This document shows positions 25,162 to 34,688 of a DNA stretch of 64,000 nucleotides, piece after piece. Position 1 is the stretch's first letter. Each line of letters starts with the position of its first letter. Below the pieces are notes generated by a model. It had not been told where the DNA came from, did no database searches, and was given only the letters and a program-made list of their open reading frames with translations. Source of the stretch: CAYNVQ01 sp964400735 (GTDB lineage: Bacteria; Acidobacteriota; Aminicenantia; Aminicenantales; Aminicenantaceae); assembly GCA_964400735.1 (NCBI GenBank), contig CAYNVQ010000002.1, positions 1 through 64,000 of the forward strand, read 5' to 3'. The position numbers were made by a program, and so were the translations under genes.

Positions 25162-27774
25162 ATGAAAAACACTCCCCCCAAAATACCGGGTTGGCTGATC
25201 AGGCTTTCCGCCTGGTATGAGGATGGCTTCGCCGCATACGGAGACGTCTGTGAAGAGTACTCCGAAATTCAAGAATCCAAGGGACGCTCACGCGCACGAC
25301 TCTGGTTTTGGCGGCAATGTCTCCGGACATTTCCGGTTTTCCTTAGAGATCTTTTGATTTGGAGGATAATCATGCTCAAGAATTATCTCAAAGTTGCCTT
25401 CCGCAACATAAAAAGACAGAGGGGATATGCCTTTATCAACATCTCCGGGCTGGCTATCGGAATGGCCGCCTGCATCATGATCCTACTCTGGGTTCACGAT
25501 GAACTGAATTTCGACTCTTACCACGAGAATGCAAAACGCATCTACCGGCTGACGGTCGACGCCAACCTTGGGGCCCAGATGAAAGCACCCGTATCCCCCA
25601 CGCCAGCCGGGCCGGCCATGGTACAGGAATATCCAGAAGTGCTTCAGGCTGCACGTCTCACCCGTCCTAATAGGTCTCCTGTCATCGTGGACGATATGGA
25701 ATACTTCGAAGAGAATGTGGCTTTCGCCGACAATTCCATCTTCGAAGTATTCAGTTTTCCCTTTCTCGAAGGGGATCCGACAACAGCCCTCACCACAGCC
25801 TATTCGGCCGTCATCACGGAGAAAACCGCCAGAAAGTATTTCGGCGATGATGATCCCATCGGGAAAATGATCAGATTCGAGGGTGACCAGAAGTATGCCA
25901 TCACGGGGGTCGTTCAAAATGTGCCCGAAAATTCCCACTTCACATTCAACATCCTCCGCTCCATGGAAACCCAGAATGCCGAAAACAGACAACTGATGGA
26001 AAACTGGTTTGCCATTTCCCAGTACACCTATGTCCTTCTGGATGAAGGCGCTGACGCCGAAGCTCTGGAGGAAAAACTTCCTGCCCTTGTCGAAAAGCAC
26101 TTGGGCGCCATCCTCAAATCCTACGGCGCATCGCTCGTCCTTCATCTTCAGCCTTTGAAAAGGATCCACCTTCACTCAGATTTTCCCGGAGATATCGGAG
26201 CTCAGGGAAACATCATGTATGTCTATCTTTTCTCGGGTATCGCCCTGTTCGTGCTGATCATCGCCTGCATCAACTTCGTCAATCTCTCCACAGCCCGCTC
26301 CGCCACACGGGCCAAAGAAGTGGGGATGAGAAAGGCGTTAGGTGCCGTAAGACAAAGACTGGTGGGGCAGTTTCTCGGGGAATCCATCGTTTACAGCCTC
26401 CTTTCACTTCTCCTGTCAATCGTTCTTATCCTGGCGGCCATGCCCTGGTTCAATACCATCATCGGCCGCAGCCTGAGCCTGAACATCCTCCAGGTGCCCT
26501 GGCTCATCCCCGGATTTATCTTGCTGGCGCTTCTCGTGGGTATCATCGCTGGCAGCTATCCTGCTTTTTTCCTTTCTGCCTTCCATCCTGTGCGAGTGCT
26601 GAGAGGCCGTCTAAAAGCCGGCACAAAGAACATTATCTTTCGTCGCCTCCTTGTCATCTCCCAGTTTGCTATTTCCATCGCCTTGATCATTGGAACGATG
26701 GTGATATACAGACAGCTCACCTACATGAAATCCACAGATCTGGGATTCGAGAAGGAACATGTTGTCGTTCTGCCGGGGCTGCGTGATGTCATGCCAGACT
26801 CTTATCAGACTTTAAAGGATGAATTCAAGAACATCTCAGGGGTGATAAACGTCGGGGCCTCATCCATGGTACCGGGCCGAGGCATCACCAAATCTCTTTT
26901 CCAGCCCGAAGGATTTGCTCAGGATCAATCCCAGCCCATGGATTACAGAAGCATCGATCCCGGCTACCTTCCCACTTTGGGGATCAAGATCATGGTCGGC
27001 AGAAATTTCTCCGAGGACCTCTCGACGGATCAGACCGAATCGGCCCTCATCAACAAAACCGCGGCTGAAAAATTCGGCTGGAGCGATCCTATCGGAAAAC
27101 AATTCATCCTCAACTCGGATCAGACCGGTCAAGAAGGGGAGGCGAGAATCAATGTAATCGGAGTGGTCAACGATTATCACAGCACATCCCTCAGGGAAAA
27201 AATAGAACCGATGATCCTATTTGACGATCCTACCCAATACACAACGCTCGCTATCCGCGTCGCTCCATCAAACATCCAAAAAACTCTAAACCTTGTGCGG
27301 AACAAATGGAAGGAACTTCTCCCTCAAAGGCCTTTCGACTACTTCTTTCTTGACGAATCCTTCGACAGCCAATACCGGGCCGAGGAACGGATGGGAAACC
27401 TCATTCTGAGATTCAGCGTGCTGGCCGTATTCATCGGCTGCCTGGGTCTGTTCGGGATGGCCTCCTACAGCACCGAGCAGCGCACCAAAGAGATTGGGAT
27501 CCGCAAAGTCCTCGGCGCTTCCGCGGGCGTTATTGTCCGCATGCTGTCCAAAGAGTACGTATTTCTTGTCGCTATCGGAAACCTCATCGCCTGGCCGACT
27601 GCCTTTCTGTTGATGAAGAGCTGGCTGGATAATTTCGCCTATCGGACATCTCTTTCCATCTGGGTCTTCGTGGCTGCCGCCACGCTTTCTTTAACAATAG
27701 CCCTGTTGACCGTAAGCTACCAGTCCATCAAAGCCGCGTTGGCCAATCCCGCAACCTCGTTGAGATACGAATAG
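25162..27774 (+). CDS. FtsX/MacB-type ABC transporter permease with N-terminal prefix domain
   Basis: The 870-residue protein starts with a ~65-residue permease-prefix domain (IPGWLIRLSAWYEDGFAAYGDVCEEYSEI). The first membrane helix with LKVAFRNIKRQRGYAFINISGLAIGMAACIMILLWVHDEL follows, then a periplasmic MacB-PCD domain and two FtsX domains, about 360-500 (STARSATRAKEVGMRKALGAVRQRL) and 745-870 (RTKEIGIRKVLGAS). The duplicated layout makes it a complete MacB-like transmembrane partner, but no ATPase gene is adjacent, so it must share one from elsewhere. Such proteins often work as mechanotransmission exporters rather than classical pumps. An internal ATG at 25372 begins a version without the prefix. 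Confidence 0.9.
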   Translation: MKNTPPKIPGWLIRLSAWYEDGFAAYGDVCEEYSEIQESKGRSRARLWFWRQCLRTFPVFLRDLLIWRIIMLKNYLKVAFRNIKRQRGYAFINISGLAIGMAACIMILLWVHDELNFDSYHENAKRIYRLTVDANLGAQMKAPVSPTPAGPAMVQEYPEVLQAARLTRPNRSPVIVDDMEYFEENVAFADNSIFEVFSFPFLEGDPTTALTTAYSAVITEKTARKYFGDDDPIGKMIRFEGDQKYAITGVVQNVPENSHFTFNILRSMETQNAENRQLMENWFAISQYTYVLLDEGADAEALEEKLPALVEKHLGAILKSYGASLVLHLQPLKRIHLHSDFPGDIGAQGNIMYVYLFSGIALFVLIIACINFVNLSTARSATRAKEVGMRKALGAVRQRLVGQFLGESIVYSLLSLLLSIVLILAAMPWFNTIIGRSLSLNILQVPWLIPGFILLALLVGIIAGSYPAFFLSAFHPVRVLRGRLKAGTKNIIFRRLLVISQFAISIALIIGTMVIYRQLTYMKSTDLGFEKEHVVVLPGLRDVMPDSYQTLKDEFKNISGVINVGASSMVPGRGITKSLFQPEGFAQDQSQPMDYRSIDPGYLPTLGIKIMVGRNFSEDLSTDQTESALINKTAAEKFGWSDPIGKQFILNSDQTGQEGEARINVIGVVNDYHSTSLREKIEPMILFDDPTQYTTLAIRVAPSNIQKTLNLVRNKWKELLPQRPFDYFFLDESFDSQYRAEERMGNLILRFSVLAVFIGCLGLFGMASYSTEQRTKEIGIRKVLGASAGVIVRMLSKEYVFLVAIGNLIAWPTAFLLMKSWLDNFAYRTSLSIWVFVAAATLSLTIALLTVSYQSIKAALANPATSLRYE

Positions 27775-27909
27775 CAAACGCTGCCTTTAAAAGACCTTCT
27801 ATTTTTTTTACCGAAGAGACAGATTTCCTCTAAAAAAAAGTTTGTATACAGATAAACCTAAGGATCTCTTTTCAAATAATAAAATCAAGAAGGCAAGAAA
27901 AAGATCCTC
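27775..27909. terminator. Convergent gene end region with a loose inverted repeat
   Basis: Two convergent transcription units end here. AGGATC near 27862 can pair with GATCCT near 27904 across a loop of about 30 bases, and A/T runs lie at 27832-27840. A bidirectional terminator is plausible but the stem is short. Confidence 0.3.
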
Positions 27910-29013
27910 CTATTTAGAAATAAGGCGGCGGAAGTTGAGGAGGGACAAGGAGAGGACAATGACTGATATCACTCCCATGATCAGCATATCGCGGCTGAAA
28001 TAAGCGATCCCGTTTCCCTTGAGAAAGATTTCACGGATGATTTTAATGAGGTAGCGCAGCGGATTGATATCGGCCAGCCAACGGAAAGCAGGCGGGATAT
28101 TTTCAAGGGGAGTGAAAAGGCCTGACAGCATAAGGAAGGTGACCATGGAAAACCAGCTGAAGAACAAAGCCTGCTGCTGGCTGGAAGAAATTGTGGAAAT
28201 CAACAGCGCATAGGACAGGATGGCGAAAAGGAAAATCAATGCGGCTGCCACGAGATGAAACAGGCCTCCCCGAAGAGGAATGCCGAAGACCAGTATCACC
28301 ACTATGATTCCTATTCCCATTTCGACCAATCCCAACAGGGCCATCGGGAGAGCCTTTCCGATATAGATTTCGATAGGCCTCAGGCGGCTGATCAGCAGGG
28401 TGTCCATGGTCTGCTGTTCCCTCTCGCGGACCAGTCCTATGGAGGTCAGAAACATAGCCGTGATGGTCAGCAAAAGCGCCACAATACCCGGCCCCATGTA
28501 GTTGATGCTTTTCAAGCTGGGATTGAAACGGATAAGGGAGCGGCTCTCCAGCGGGAATTCCAGGCCTTTTTTGCTTATATCGTCCATGATATATTTTTTG
28601 ATGACTCCGTTGAAATAGCCCGCTGCGACTAGGGCCGTGTTGGAATCCACACCGTCCATCAAGATCTGGACTTCCGGGTAATGAGGTCTCCCCAAACGGG
28701 ACTCGTAGCTGTCTCTCAGCACGATGATGGAACGGACATTCCCCTTTTTGAATTCTTCCCTGTAATCCCCGGGCCAGTAGACAACCTGCTTGACATCGAA
28801 AAGGGACGAGCTCTCTATCCGCGTGACCAGCCTTTGGGCAATCTCGTTTTTGGAAAGGTTGACCACCTGGACAGGAATGTTCTTGACATCGGTGGTGACC
28901 ACATAGCCCAGAATGATGACCTGTATCACTGGAGCCAGGAATATGATAAACAGCATTTCTTTCTGCCGGAATATCTCGATCAGTTCCTTGCGCAAAAGAT
29001 AAAGAATTCTCAT
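27910..29013 (-). CDS. ABC-2 family permease, YbhR-like (second of two)
   Basis: The 367-residue permease (from ATG 29013) begins MRILYLLRKELIEIFRQKEMLFIIFLAPVIQVIILGYVV, the typical first cytosolic helix and membrane segment of ABC-2 exporters. A ~150-residue periplasmic domain follows (VQILMDGVDSNTALVAAGYF), then five membrane helices (YMGPGIVALLLTITAMFLTSIGLVREREQQTMDTLLISRLRP). The open frame extends 58 codons upstream, but ATG 29013 overlaps the previous stop (ATGA) and follows GAGAGGAAGG, so it is preferred. With its neighbour it would form the heterodimeric channel of the exporter. Confidence 0.9.
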   Translation of the reverse strand: MRILYLLRKELIEIFRQKEMLFIIFLAPVIQVIILGYVVTTDVKNIPVQVVNLSKNEIAQRLVTRIESSSLFDVKQVVYWPGDYREEFKKGNVRSIIVLRDSYESRLGRPHYPEVQILMDGVDSNTALVAAGYFNGVIKKYIMDDISKKGLEFPLESRSLIRFNPSLKSINYMGPGIVALLLTITAMFLTSIGLVREREQQTMDTLLISRLRPIEIYIGKALPMALLGLVEMGIGIIVVILVFGIPLRGGLFHLVAAALIFLFAILSYALLISTISSSQQQALFFSWFSMVTFLMLSGLFTPLENIPPAFRWLADINPLRYLIKIIREIFLKGNGIAYFSRDMLIMGVISVIVLSLSLLNFRRLISK

Positions 29014-30137
29014 CAGCGGGCCTTCCTCTCCCTTGAAAATTTGGCGGACGCCACTTGGATAAGGAGCAAGCTGAAGCCGAACAGAATCAGCCCTTCCCGG
29101 ATATAATGTTTGAGCGAAGCGCCCTTCAGGACAATCCCCCGGATGATACGGAGAAAATAGGTCGCCGGAACGACATAGGAAAAGCACCTCAACACTGAAC
29201 CCAGAGAATCCAGAGGAAAGATGAACCCGGAAAGAAGAATCGAAGGAAGCAATGTGATCAGCAGGGTGGCGATCATGGCCACCTTCTGAGAACCCGCTAC
29301 TGTGGAGATAGTAATCCCGAGTGAAAGCCCCGTGACGATGTAAACGAGGGAAAACAACAGCAGTATCAATAGATTCCCCCTCACTGGGACGCCGAATCCG
29401 AACCGGGCCACTAGCATGATGACGGCACCTTCAAAAAGCGCCAGCGCGACATAGGGGATGGTTTTACCAACGATGATCTCACGAGATCTCAAGGGAGAAA
29501 TAAAAAGAAGCTCGATCGAGCCCGACTCCTTCTCTCTAGCAACGCTCAAAGAAGTCAGCAAGGCGGTCACCATGATTATGATCACTGCCACAATACCGGG
29601 AACGATAAAAAAGGAGCTTTTGACTTCCGGGTTGAAATACATTTTGGTGTCGATTTGCAGAAGGCCCTTCAGGCCATAATTTTTGGTGAGGAACTCGAGG
29701 ATGACCATCTCGTTGTACTGATGGACGATATTGGCAACATTGGAATCGCTGCCGTCGATGACCGTTCCGACCCGGGCTGGGCGGTCCTTTCGTAGGTCGG
29801 CAGAGAAGTCCTGCGGAATGTGGAGATATTGTTTGATCGATCCTGCACGGAGCATTTCCTCGGCACGGTCTACAGTGCCAGCCCCTGGCGCTTTCCCTTC
29901 CTCCAGCGGGACCAAAACATAATAGGAATTATTGGCAAAAGCCCGGATGAGATTCTTTGACAATTCGCTGTGGGAGTCGTCGATCACAGCCGTTTCAATA
30001 TTTTTTACATCGAAGGAAAGGGCAAAACCGAAAATAAGAATCTGAAGAAGCGGAAGGGCAAAAATAATTATCAGACTCCGGGGATCCCGTAGGATGTGAA
30101 AAAATTCCTTGGCTATGACCGCTTTAATGCGCTTCAT
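29013..30137 (-). CDS. ABC-2 family permease, YbhS-like (first of two)
   Basis: The 374-residue permease starts at ATG 30137 (MKRIKAVIAKEFFHILRDPRSLIIIFALPLLQILIFGFAL), which overlaps the 3' end of the upstream ATPase gene by 14 bases. It has the same plan as the next gene: a periplasmic domain with VGTVIDGSDSNVANIVHQYN and a five-helix core with ALLTSLSVAREKESGSIELLFISPLRSREIIVGK. A longer open frame to 30272 exists but lies inside the ATPase gene. It is the paralogue of the downstream permease, as with YbhS and YbhR of Escherichia coli. Confidence 0.9.
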   Translation of the reverse strand: MKRIKAVIAKEFFHILRDPRSLIIIFALPLLQILIFGFALSFDVKNIETAVIDDSHSELSKNLIRAFANNSYYVLVPLEEGKAPGAGTVDRAEEMLRAGSIKQYLHIPQDFSADLRKDRPARVGTVIDGSDSNVANIVHQYNEMVILEFLTKNYGLKGLLQIDTKMYFNPEVKSSFFIVPGIVAVIIIMVTALLTSLSVAREKESGSIELLFISPLRSREIIVGKTIPYVALALFEGAVIMLVARFGFGVPVRGNLLILLLFSLVYIVTGLSLGITISTVAGSQKVAMIATLLITLLPSILLSGFIFPLDSLGSVLRCFSYVVPATYFLRIIRGIVLKGASLKHYIREGLILFGFSLLLIQVASAKFSRERKAR

Positions 30138-30900
30138 GGCTTTGTATGGCTTGCTTGAAAAGAGTCTCCATAGAATCGATGCCTTCCCTGTCCAAGAGGA
30201 CAAAGGGCTCTCCCTCCAGAATGATATTTCCTCTATGGATAACAATGATTCTGTCGGCGTATTCGGCTTCATCCAGATTGTGTGTGGTGACCAGGACAGT
30301 CTTTCCCGCTTTTTTCAAGCTATAGATCTGCATCCAGAAATCCCGGCGGTTCTCAGGATCGACCCCTGAGGTGGGTTCGTCCAGCAGCACAATCTCCGGG
30401 TCAGGCATCAGACAGGTAAAAAGCGAGACTTTTTGCTTGATCCCGGGAGGGATATCCATCACCTTCTGGCGGAGGATCCTTTCGGGGATCTCCCGGGCAA
30501 TCTTTTCTTGGCAATCGCGTATCTGCGAACGGGGTAGACCGGACACTCCCCCGAAGAATTCCATGTTTTGGTAAGAATTCAACAAAGGATAAAGAGAAAA
30601 TTTTTGTGACATGTATCCGATGAAGGCCTTGATCTTCTTCAGATCTTTTTTGACGTCCAAATTTTTAACCGTCACCTCGCCAGAAGTGATACGGAGCAAC
30701 CCGAGAATCATCTTGATAGTGGTTGTCTTGCCGGCTCCGTTCGGACCTAAAAATCCCAGAATCTCTCCCCTGGCAATATCAAAACTGATGCGGTCGACAG
30801 CCGTGAATTTCCCGAATTTTTTGGTCAGGCCACGGATTCTTATCACAGATTCCGCTGACCCAATCCCTATTTTACGACTCTTCTGTTCAGGTGACGGCAT
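30124..30900 (-). CDS. ABC transporter ATPase (second half of a split YbhF-like pair)
   Basis: This 258-residue ATPase has Walker A LGPNGAGKTTTIKM, the Q-loop GYMSQKFSLYPLL, a degenerate signature segment before CLMPDPEIVLLDEPTSGVDPENR (Walker B and D-loop) and the switch His in VTTHNLDEAEYAD. ATG 30900 with AAAGGA in front overlaps the previous gene by 14 bases; a longer frame to 31041 is unlikely to be used. The usual LSGG signature is replaced by PPGIKQKVS. Together with the preceding gene it corresponds to the two halves of YbhF. Confidence 0.9.
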   Translation of the reverse strand: MPSPEQKSRKIGIGSAESVIRIRGLTKKFGKFTAVDRISFDIARGEILGFLGPNGAGKTTTIKMILGLLRITSGEVTVKNLDVKKDLKKIKAFIGYMSQKFSLYPLLNSYQNMEFFGGVSGLPRSQIRDCQEKIAREIPERILRQKVMDIPPGIKQKVSLFTCLMPDPEIVLLDEPTSGVDPENRRDFWMQIYSLKKAGKTVLVTTHNLDEAEYADRIIVIHRGNIILEGEPFVLLDREGIDSMETLFKQAIQSHEAH

Positions 30901-31795
30901 GACCGGTCCTTTCGTAATAAATATAGATATCCTCCAAGGTGGCGGACTCCTCATGAATTTCCCGGGCCGGAATTTGTTCGAGGAGGGATTTTCCTCTCCT
31001 GTGCAGATATTTGATATATCGGCCGCGAACGAAGATATCATCCTTGATATCCGGATTTTCCTGAAGCCTCTCCATGACCTCCAGGATGTTTCCCTCAGGA
31101 AGGATGCGGAAAAGCTTGGCAGGGAAAGATTTCTTGAGGGATTCGATGGAACCCCTACGAAGGACTTTCCCGTCCTTTAAAAAAATGACCTCGTCTCCTT
31201 TTTCTGCCTCATCCAAATAGGGCGTAGCCATAACGATGGTTTTCCCCTCTTCTTTCAGTTCCTTTATGATGCTGAAGAACTCGATCCGTGAGAGGGGGTC
31301 TACGCCCGTTGTCGGTTCATCGAGGATGATGATCTGGGGAAATGAGAGAAGGATGGAGGATAGAGCCAGCTTCTGTTTCATCCCTCCGGAAAGGGCGCCC
31401 GCCCTTCTCTTCTTGAAAGGGAGCATCCCGGTCCTTTTCAAAAGCCTCTGTTTCATCTCCTCACGACGCTGGAAGGGAACCTGATGGATATCGGCATAGA
31501 AATTCAAATTTTCTTCCACGCTGAGGTCGGAATAGAGAGAAAACCTCTCCGGCATGTAGCCGGTGATTTCTGTGATGCGGTCAAACCTTTTTCCGACCGG
31601 CTGTCTGCCGAGGTAGATTTCGCCCGAGTCCTTCCTGACCAGGCCTAGAATCATCTTCAGGATGGTGGATTTGCCGGCGCCGTCGGCACCGGCCATAATG
31701 GTTATCGTACTGGGGTCGAGCGTAAAGGACACTCTGTCTACAGCCTTGATCGCACCGAAGGATTTAGAAATCTGTTCGATCCTAAGCATGCTCAC
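30887..31795 (-). CDS. ABC transporter ATPase (first half of a split YbhF-like pair)
   Basis: The 302-residue ATPase has Walker A GADGAGKSTILKM, Q-loop GYMPERFSLYSDL, signature LSGGMKQKLAL, Walker B IIILDEPTTGVDPLSR and switch region ATPYLDEAEKGD, where the family His is replaced by Pro-Tyr. This pattern, GADGAGKS plus ATPYLDEAE, is the hallmark of the N-terminal half of YbhF-type double ATPases. A ~75-residue C-terminal extension follows (FRILPEGNILEVMERLQENP). In E. coli the two halves are one protein; here they are separate genes with a 14-base overlap. Confidence 0.9.
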   Translation of the reverse strand: MSMLRIEQISKSFGAIKAVDRVSFTLDPSTITIMAGADGAGKSTILKMILGLVRKDSGEIYLGRQPVGKRFDRITEITGYMPERFSLYSDLSVEENLNFYADIHQVPFQRREEMKQRLLKRTGMLPFKKRRAGALSGGMKQKLALSSILLSFPQIIILDEPTTGVDPLSRIEFFSIIKELKEEGKTIVMATPYLDEAEKGDEVIFLKDGKVLRRGSIESLKKSFPAKLFRILPEGNILEVMERLQENPDIKDDIFVRGRYIKYLHRRGKSLLEQIPAREIHEESATLEDIYIYYERTGHAVT

Positions 31796-31800
31796 ACCTT

Positions 31801-32724
31801 CTATGTTCTTGGCTCTCCAGTCTCTGCGTTATTCAAAACACGGGCGATTCTTACGGTGACCGGCATTCCCAGTTTGAAGACCTTCAGGTCTTGTTCCAAT
31901 TTGACCTTTATCCTGTAAAGCAGGGACTGCCTTTCCTTCTCCGAGATGATATACTTGGGTGAGAATTCGGCCTTTTGGCCGAAGGTGATGATCTTTCCCG
32001 AAAAAACCCGGCCCTCCAGCCCATCCACCAGTATATCGATGCTCTGGCCAAGTTCTAGGTGGGAAAGCTCCCTTTCCTCGAGAAACGTCTCTACATACAG
32101 GCTGGACCAATCCAGAATATCGCCCACCGGGGTTCCGGGAAAAACAGTCTCGCCGACAGAGATGAACTTCTCCAAGACAACGCCGGAGACCGGAGAGGTT
32201 ATGATGTGGTCTTCCTGAAGAAGGTTCAAATATTCCTTCTTATTTTTTATATTTGCGGACTGGATGGAGAGCTCGCGTAACGTTTGTCTGGCATCGAAAA
32301 GGGAAGCTTCCACTTCATCCAGCTTCAGGCGGGCCTGTTCCAGTTGGTCACCGGCTATGGACTCTTTTTTCTCCAGCCGTTCAAAACTTTCCACCTGCTC
32401 GTTCCAATACTTCAGATTGGCATTGAGGAGCTGGATTCGGCGGTCGATTTTCTTGCGCTTCACGGAAATCCCTTGCTCTTCTATTTCCAGCCCTTGGATT
32501 TGGTTCACGATTTTGTTCGAATCGACCGTCGCCAGGACACTGTCTCTTTCCACTTCCGTCCCTTCTTTTATGCTGGAGGTCTCGATTGTACCGGACACAG
32601 CAGCTTTTACCGTAATCACCTCACCATCCACCACTCCGGAAGCCACAATGAATTCTGGCGTTTCCCCTGAGCAGGCAGCCAGGACTATTAAAACGATGAC
32701 TACGCTCCCTATTTTTTTACACAT
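31801..32724 (-). CDS. HlyD/YbhG-type periplasmic adaptor lipoprotein
   Basis: The adaptor links the inner-membrane exporter to the TolC channel. From ATG 32724 the 307-residue product begins MCKKIGSVVIVLIVLAACSGE, with a lipobox LAAC, so it should be lipid-anchored. A lipoyl half (VKAAVSGTIETSSIKEGTEVERDSVLATVDS), a long coiled-coil hairpin (about residues 75-165) and the second lipoyl half with a beta-barrel (ITSPVSGVVLEKFISVGETVFPGTPVGDIL) follow. AAGGAGG lies 6 bases before ATG 32724; an ATG at 32730 is too close to it. The gene overlaps tolC by 8 bases. Confidence 0.9.
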   Translation of the reverse strand: MCKKIGSVVIVLIVLAACSGETPEFIVASGVVDGEVITVKAAVSGTIETSSIKEGTEVERDSVLATVDSNKIVNQIQGLEIEEQGISVKRKKIDRRIQLLNANLKYWNEQVESFERLEKKESIAGDQLEQARLKLDEVEASLFDARQTLRELSIQSANIKNKKEYLNLLQEDHIITSPVSGVVLEKFISVGETVFPGTPVGDILDWSSLYVETFLEERELSHLELGQSIDILVDGLEGRVFSGKIITFGQKAEFSPKYIISEKERQSLLYRIKVKLEQDLKVFKLGMPVTVRIARVLNNAETGEPRT

Positions 32725-34060
32725 GCACATCCTCCTTGCCCTTCCCGATAAGTCTGTTGATATCGACTTTGATTCTTTCGACCTGGATGTCGATTTCTCG
32801 AAGGAGAAGGGCATTTTTTTCCCGAGTAAGGATCGCCTCCAGATAATCGACATTGGGAATCTCCCTTTCCACGTAAAGGGCTTCCTTCAGGTTCGCATCC
32901 TCCTCGGAGTACTCGAGCAACCGAGAAATGTGGATCTTTTTCTCCTCCAGCTTTTGGAGGGAGGCGAACATGGTATCGAGAGAGGAGGCGACATCCCGGA
33001 TAAGCTTATTTCTCTGGTTCGAAATCTTTTGTTCTTGGTAGTCGAGCAGGATTTTTTCCTCACTGAGTCGATTCCAGTCGAATACCTGCAGCGAAAGGAC
33101 AATTCCTCCCTGAAAGTAGAGGGACCATTTTTTCTTGAAAAAATCAATACCGGGCTTTCCGTAGTGCAGTTCGGCAAACCCGCTGATTTTGGGAAGATAC
33201 TTTCCAGAGTTGATTTTCCTTTGGAGGGCAATGATCTCGGCCTCATTCTGGAGGGTTTTCAGCACGGGATGATTCTCTTTGAAATAGGATAGGGCTGCGT
33301 CCTTGTTCATGGATTTCTCCTCATAGGTGGCAACGATCTCCTCAGGATAATACCCGCAGAGTCGATGAAAATGGAGCCTTTCGGCCTCGATGGCCTGCTC
33401 GATATCGCTCCTATTGGCCTTGATTTCCTCGATCTTGGAGAGGGTTTCCAGAAGATCGGATTTTCGGGCCAGCCCTTCGCTCCACAGGTTTTCGATTCTC
33501 TGGCTATGGAGATTCAGATTCTTTTCGAGGATTTGAAGGGATTGCTTTTGTTGGGAAAGCAGGTGGAACTGGAAATAAGAGGATTTGATCAAACCGACGA
33601 TTTCGTTCACCTTAAGGAACTTTTGGTTGACCTCAATAGCCTGACGCACTTCGTTGAGCTGGATGGAATTGGAGAGAACACCGCCGGTGAAAAGAGGCTG
33701 TGTCAAACGCATATTGAGGTCGAAATTGTGGTGAAGGCCTGCTTCGATCTCCCTTCCGGGAATCACGTAGCCCCCCGGAATCGGAACTTCGGGAAAATTT
33801 ATGGCTAAAGTCTTCGATCTGTAGAGATAGTTGGCGTCGAAATCGATCCGGAAAAGTCTGTCTTTGGTGGAGATTCTATACTGTTGGGCCGCCCTTTGCT
33901 CTTCGAGCAGGGAATTGAGGTATTCAAAATCCTTGTTCAACCCCTCCTCGATGGCTTTGTCCATGGGAATTTTTTCTCCAGTTGGCTGGGAAAAAATAAA
34001 ATAACCGACAAGAAGAAAAATCAAAAAATAAACAAATCCGAATAAGCATTTCGTTCTCAT
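32717..34060 (-). CDS. TolC-family outer membrane efflux protein
   Basis: The 447-residue protein has a Sec signal peptide (CLFGFVYFLIFLLVGYFIFSQ) and two OEP repeats. Long amphipathic helices (ANRSDIEQAIEAERLHFHRLCGY; DYQEQKISNQRNKLIRDVASSLDTMFASLQKLEEKK) alternate with strand-rich segments, as expected for a trimeric channel-tunnel. Its ATG overlaps the TetR stop (ATGA). It is the outer-membrane exit for the adaptor, the two ATPases and the two permeases that follow. Confidence 0.9.
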   Translation of the reverse strand: MRTKCLFGFVYFLIFLLVGYFIFSQPTGEKIPMDKAIEEGLNKDFEYLNSLLEEQRAAQQYRISTKDRLFRIDFDANYLYRSKTLAINFPEVPIPGGYVIPGREIEAGLHHNFDLNMRLTQPLFTGGVLSNSIQLNEVRQAIEVNQKFLKVNEIVGLIKSSYFQFHLLSQQKQSLQILEKNLNLHSQRIENLWSEGLARKSDLLETLSKIEEIKANRSDIEQAIEAERLHFHRLCGYYPEEIVATYEEKSMNKDAALSYFKENHPVLKTLQNEAEIIALQRKINSGKYLPKISGFAELHYGKPGIDFFKKKWSLYFQGGIVLSLQVFDWNRLSEEKILLDYQEQKISNQRNKLIRDVASSLDTMFASLQKLEEKKIHISRLLEYSEEDANLKEALYVEREIPNVDYLEAILTREKNALLLREIDIQVERIKVDINRLIGKGKEDVHV

Positions 34061-34674
34061 GGCAACAATCCCCTTTTTAAAAGATGGGTGATACTTTGGA
34101 TGCGTTTCTCGAGAAAATCTTTATCATCTGAAATACGGACATCCAAAATCGCCTCAACCATTGGCTGGGCGATAAATGGAAAAAAACAGAGAGGAATGAT
34201 ATTGAAGATAAACTGCACAGGATCGGATTCGGTTATCAGGCCTTTGCTGTGCCAATTGCCGATGGTTCTCGGCATCATTTTCGAGGGCGCATCCGGAAAT
34301 CCGGCGAAGATATCTCGAATCAGGGGCGTGATGTTGTGAGGGGCGTGAATCATTTCGCGGCCGATCATTTTGATGACATCTTTTTTTTTGGAAAAATAAC
34401 GGATGTATAGAGACGGGAGAACCTCGAAGAGACGACTGGGGGTCTCGGCTTCTGCGACGACCTGTTGAACCCTGGGAATGAAGTCGAGGAGAACTTCCCT
34501 GATGACCGTATGGTAGAGATTCCGTTTGGAAGAGAAATAATAGAAGATCATGGCCTTGTTGATGCGGGCCTTCTGGGCTATCCGATCCACCCGAGCACCT
34601 TCGAATCCATAGGCAGCAAACTCTTTAAGGCCTGCATCCAGTATCTTTTGTTTAGCGCTCTTTTCTTTGGCCAT
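34057..34674 (-). CDS. TetR-family regulator, CecR-like, of the efflux operon
   Basis: The 205-residue regulator has the TetR DNA-binding domain, KQKILDAGLKEFAAYGFEGARVDRIAQKARINKAMIFYYFSSKRNLYHTV (residues 8-58), and a C-terminal ligand and dimer domain. ATG 34674 (MAKEKS) is chosen over an upstream in-frame start seven codons earlier because it fits the family N-terminus. It is the first gene of the efflux operon and sits directly behind a nest of palindromes, so it probably represses itself and the exporter. The layout parallels E. coli CecR and YbhGFSR. The inducer is unknown. Confidence 0.9.
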   Translation of the reverse strand: MAKEKSAKQKILDAGLKEFAAYGFEGARVDRIAQKARINKAMIFYYFSSKRNLYHTVIREVLLDFIPRVQQVVAEAETPSRLFEVLPSLYIRYFSKKKDVIKMIGREMIHAPHNITPLIRDIFAGFPDAPSKMMPRTIGNWHSKGLITESDPVQFIFNIIPLCFFPFIAQPMVEAILDVRISDDKDFLEKRIQSITHLLKRGLLP

Positions 34675-34688
34675 TATTCCGGCAAATT

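Noticed and set aside
32264..33292. A 342-codon plus-strand frame across the HlyD and TolC genes
   Set aside because: It spans the junction of two genuine minus-strand genes and has no domain or start signal.
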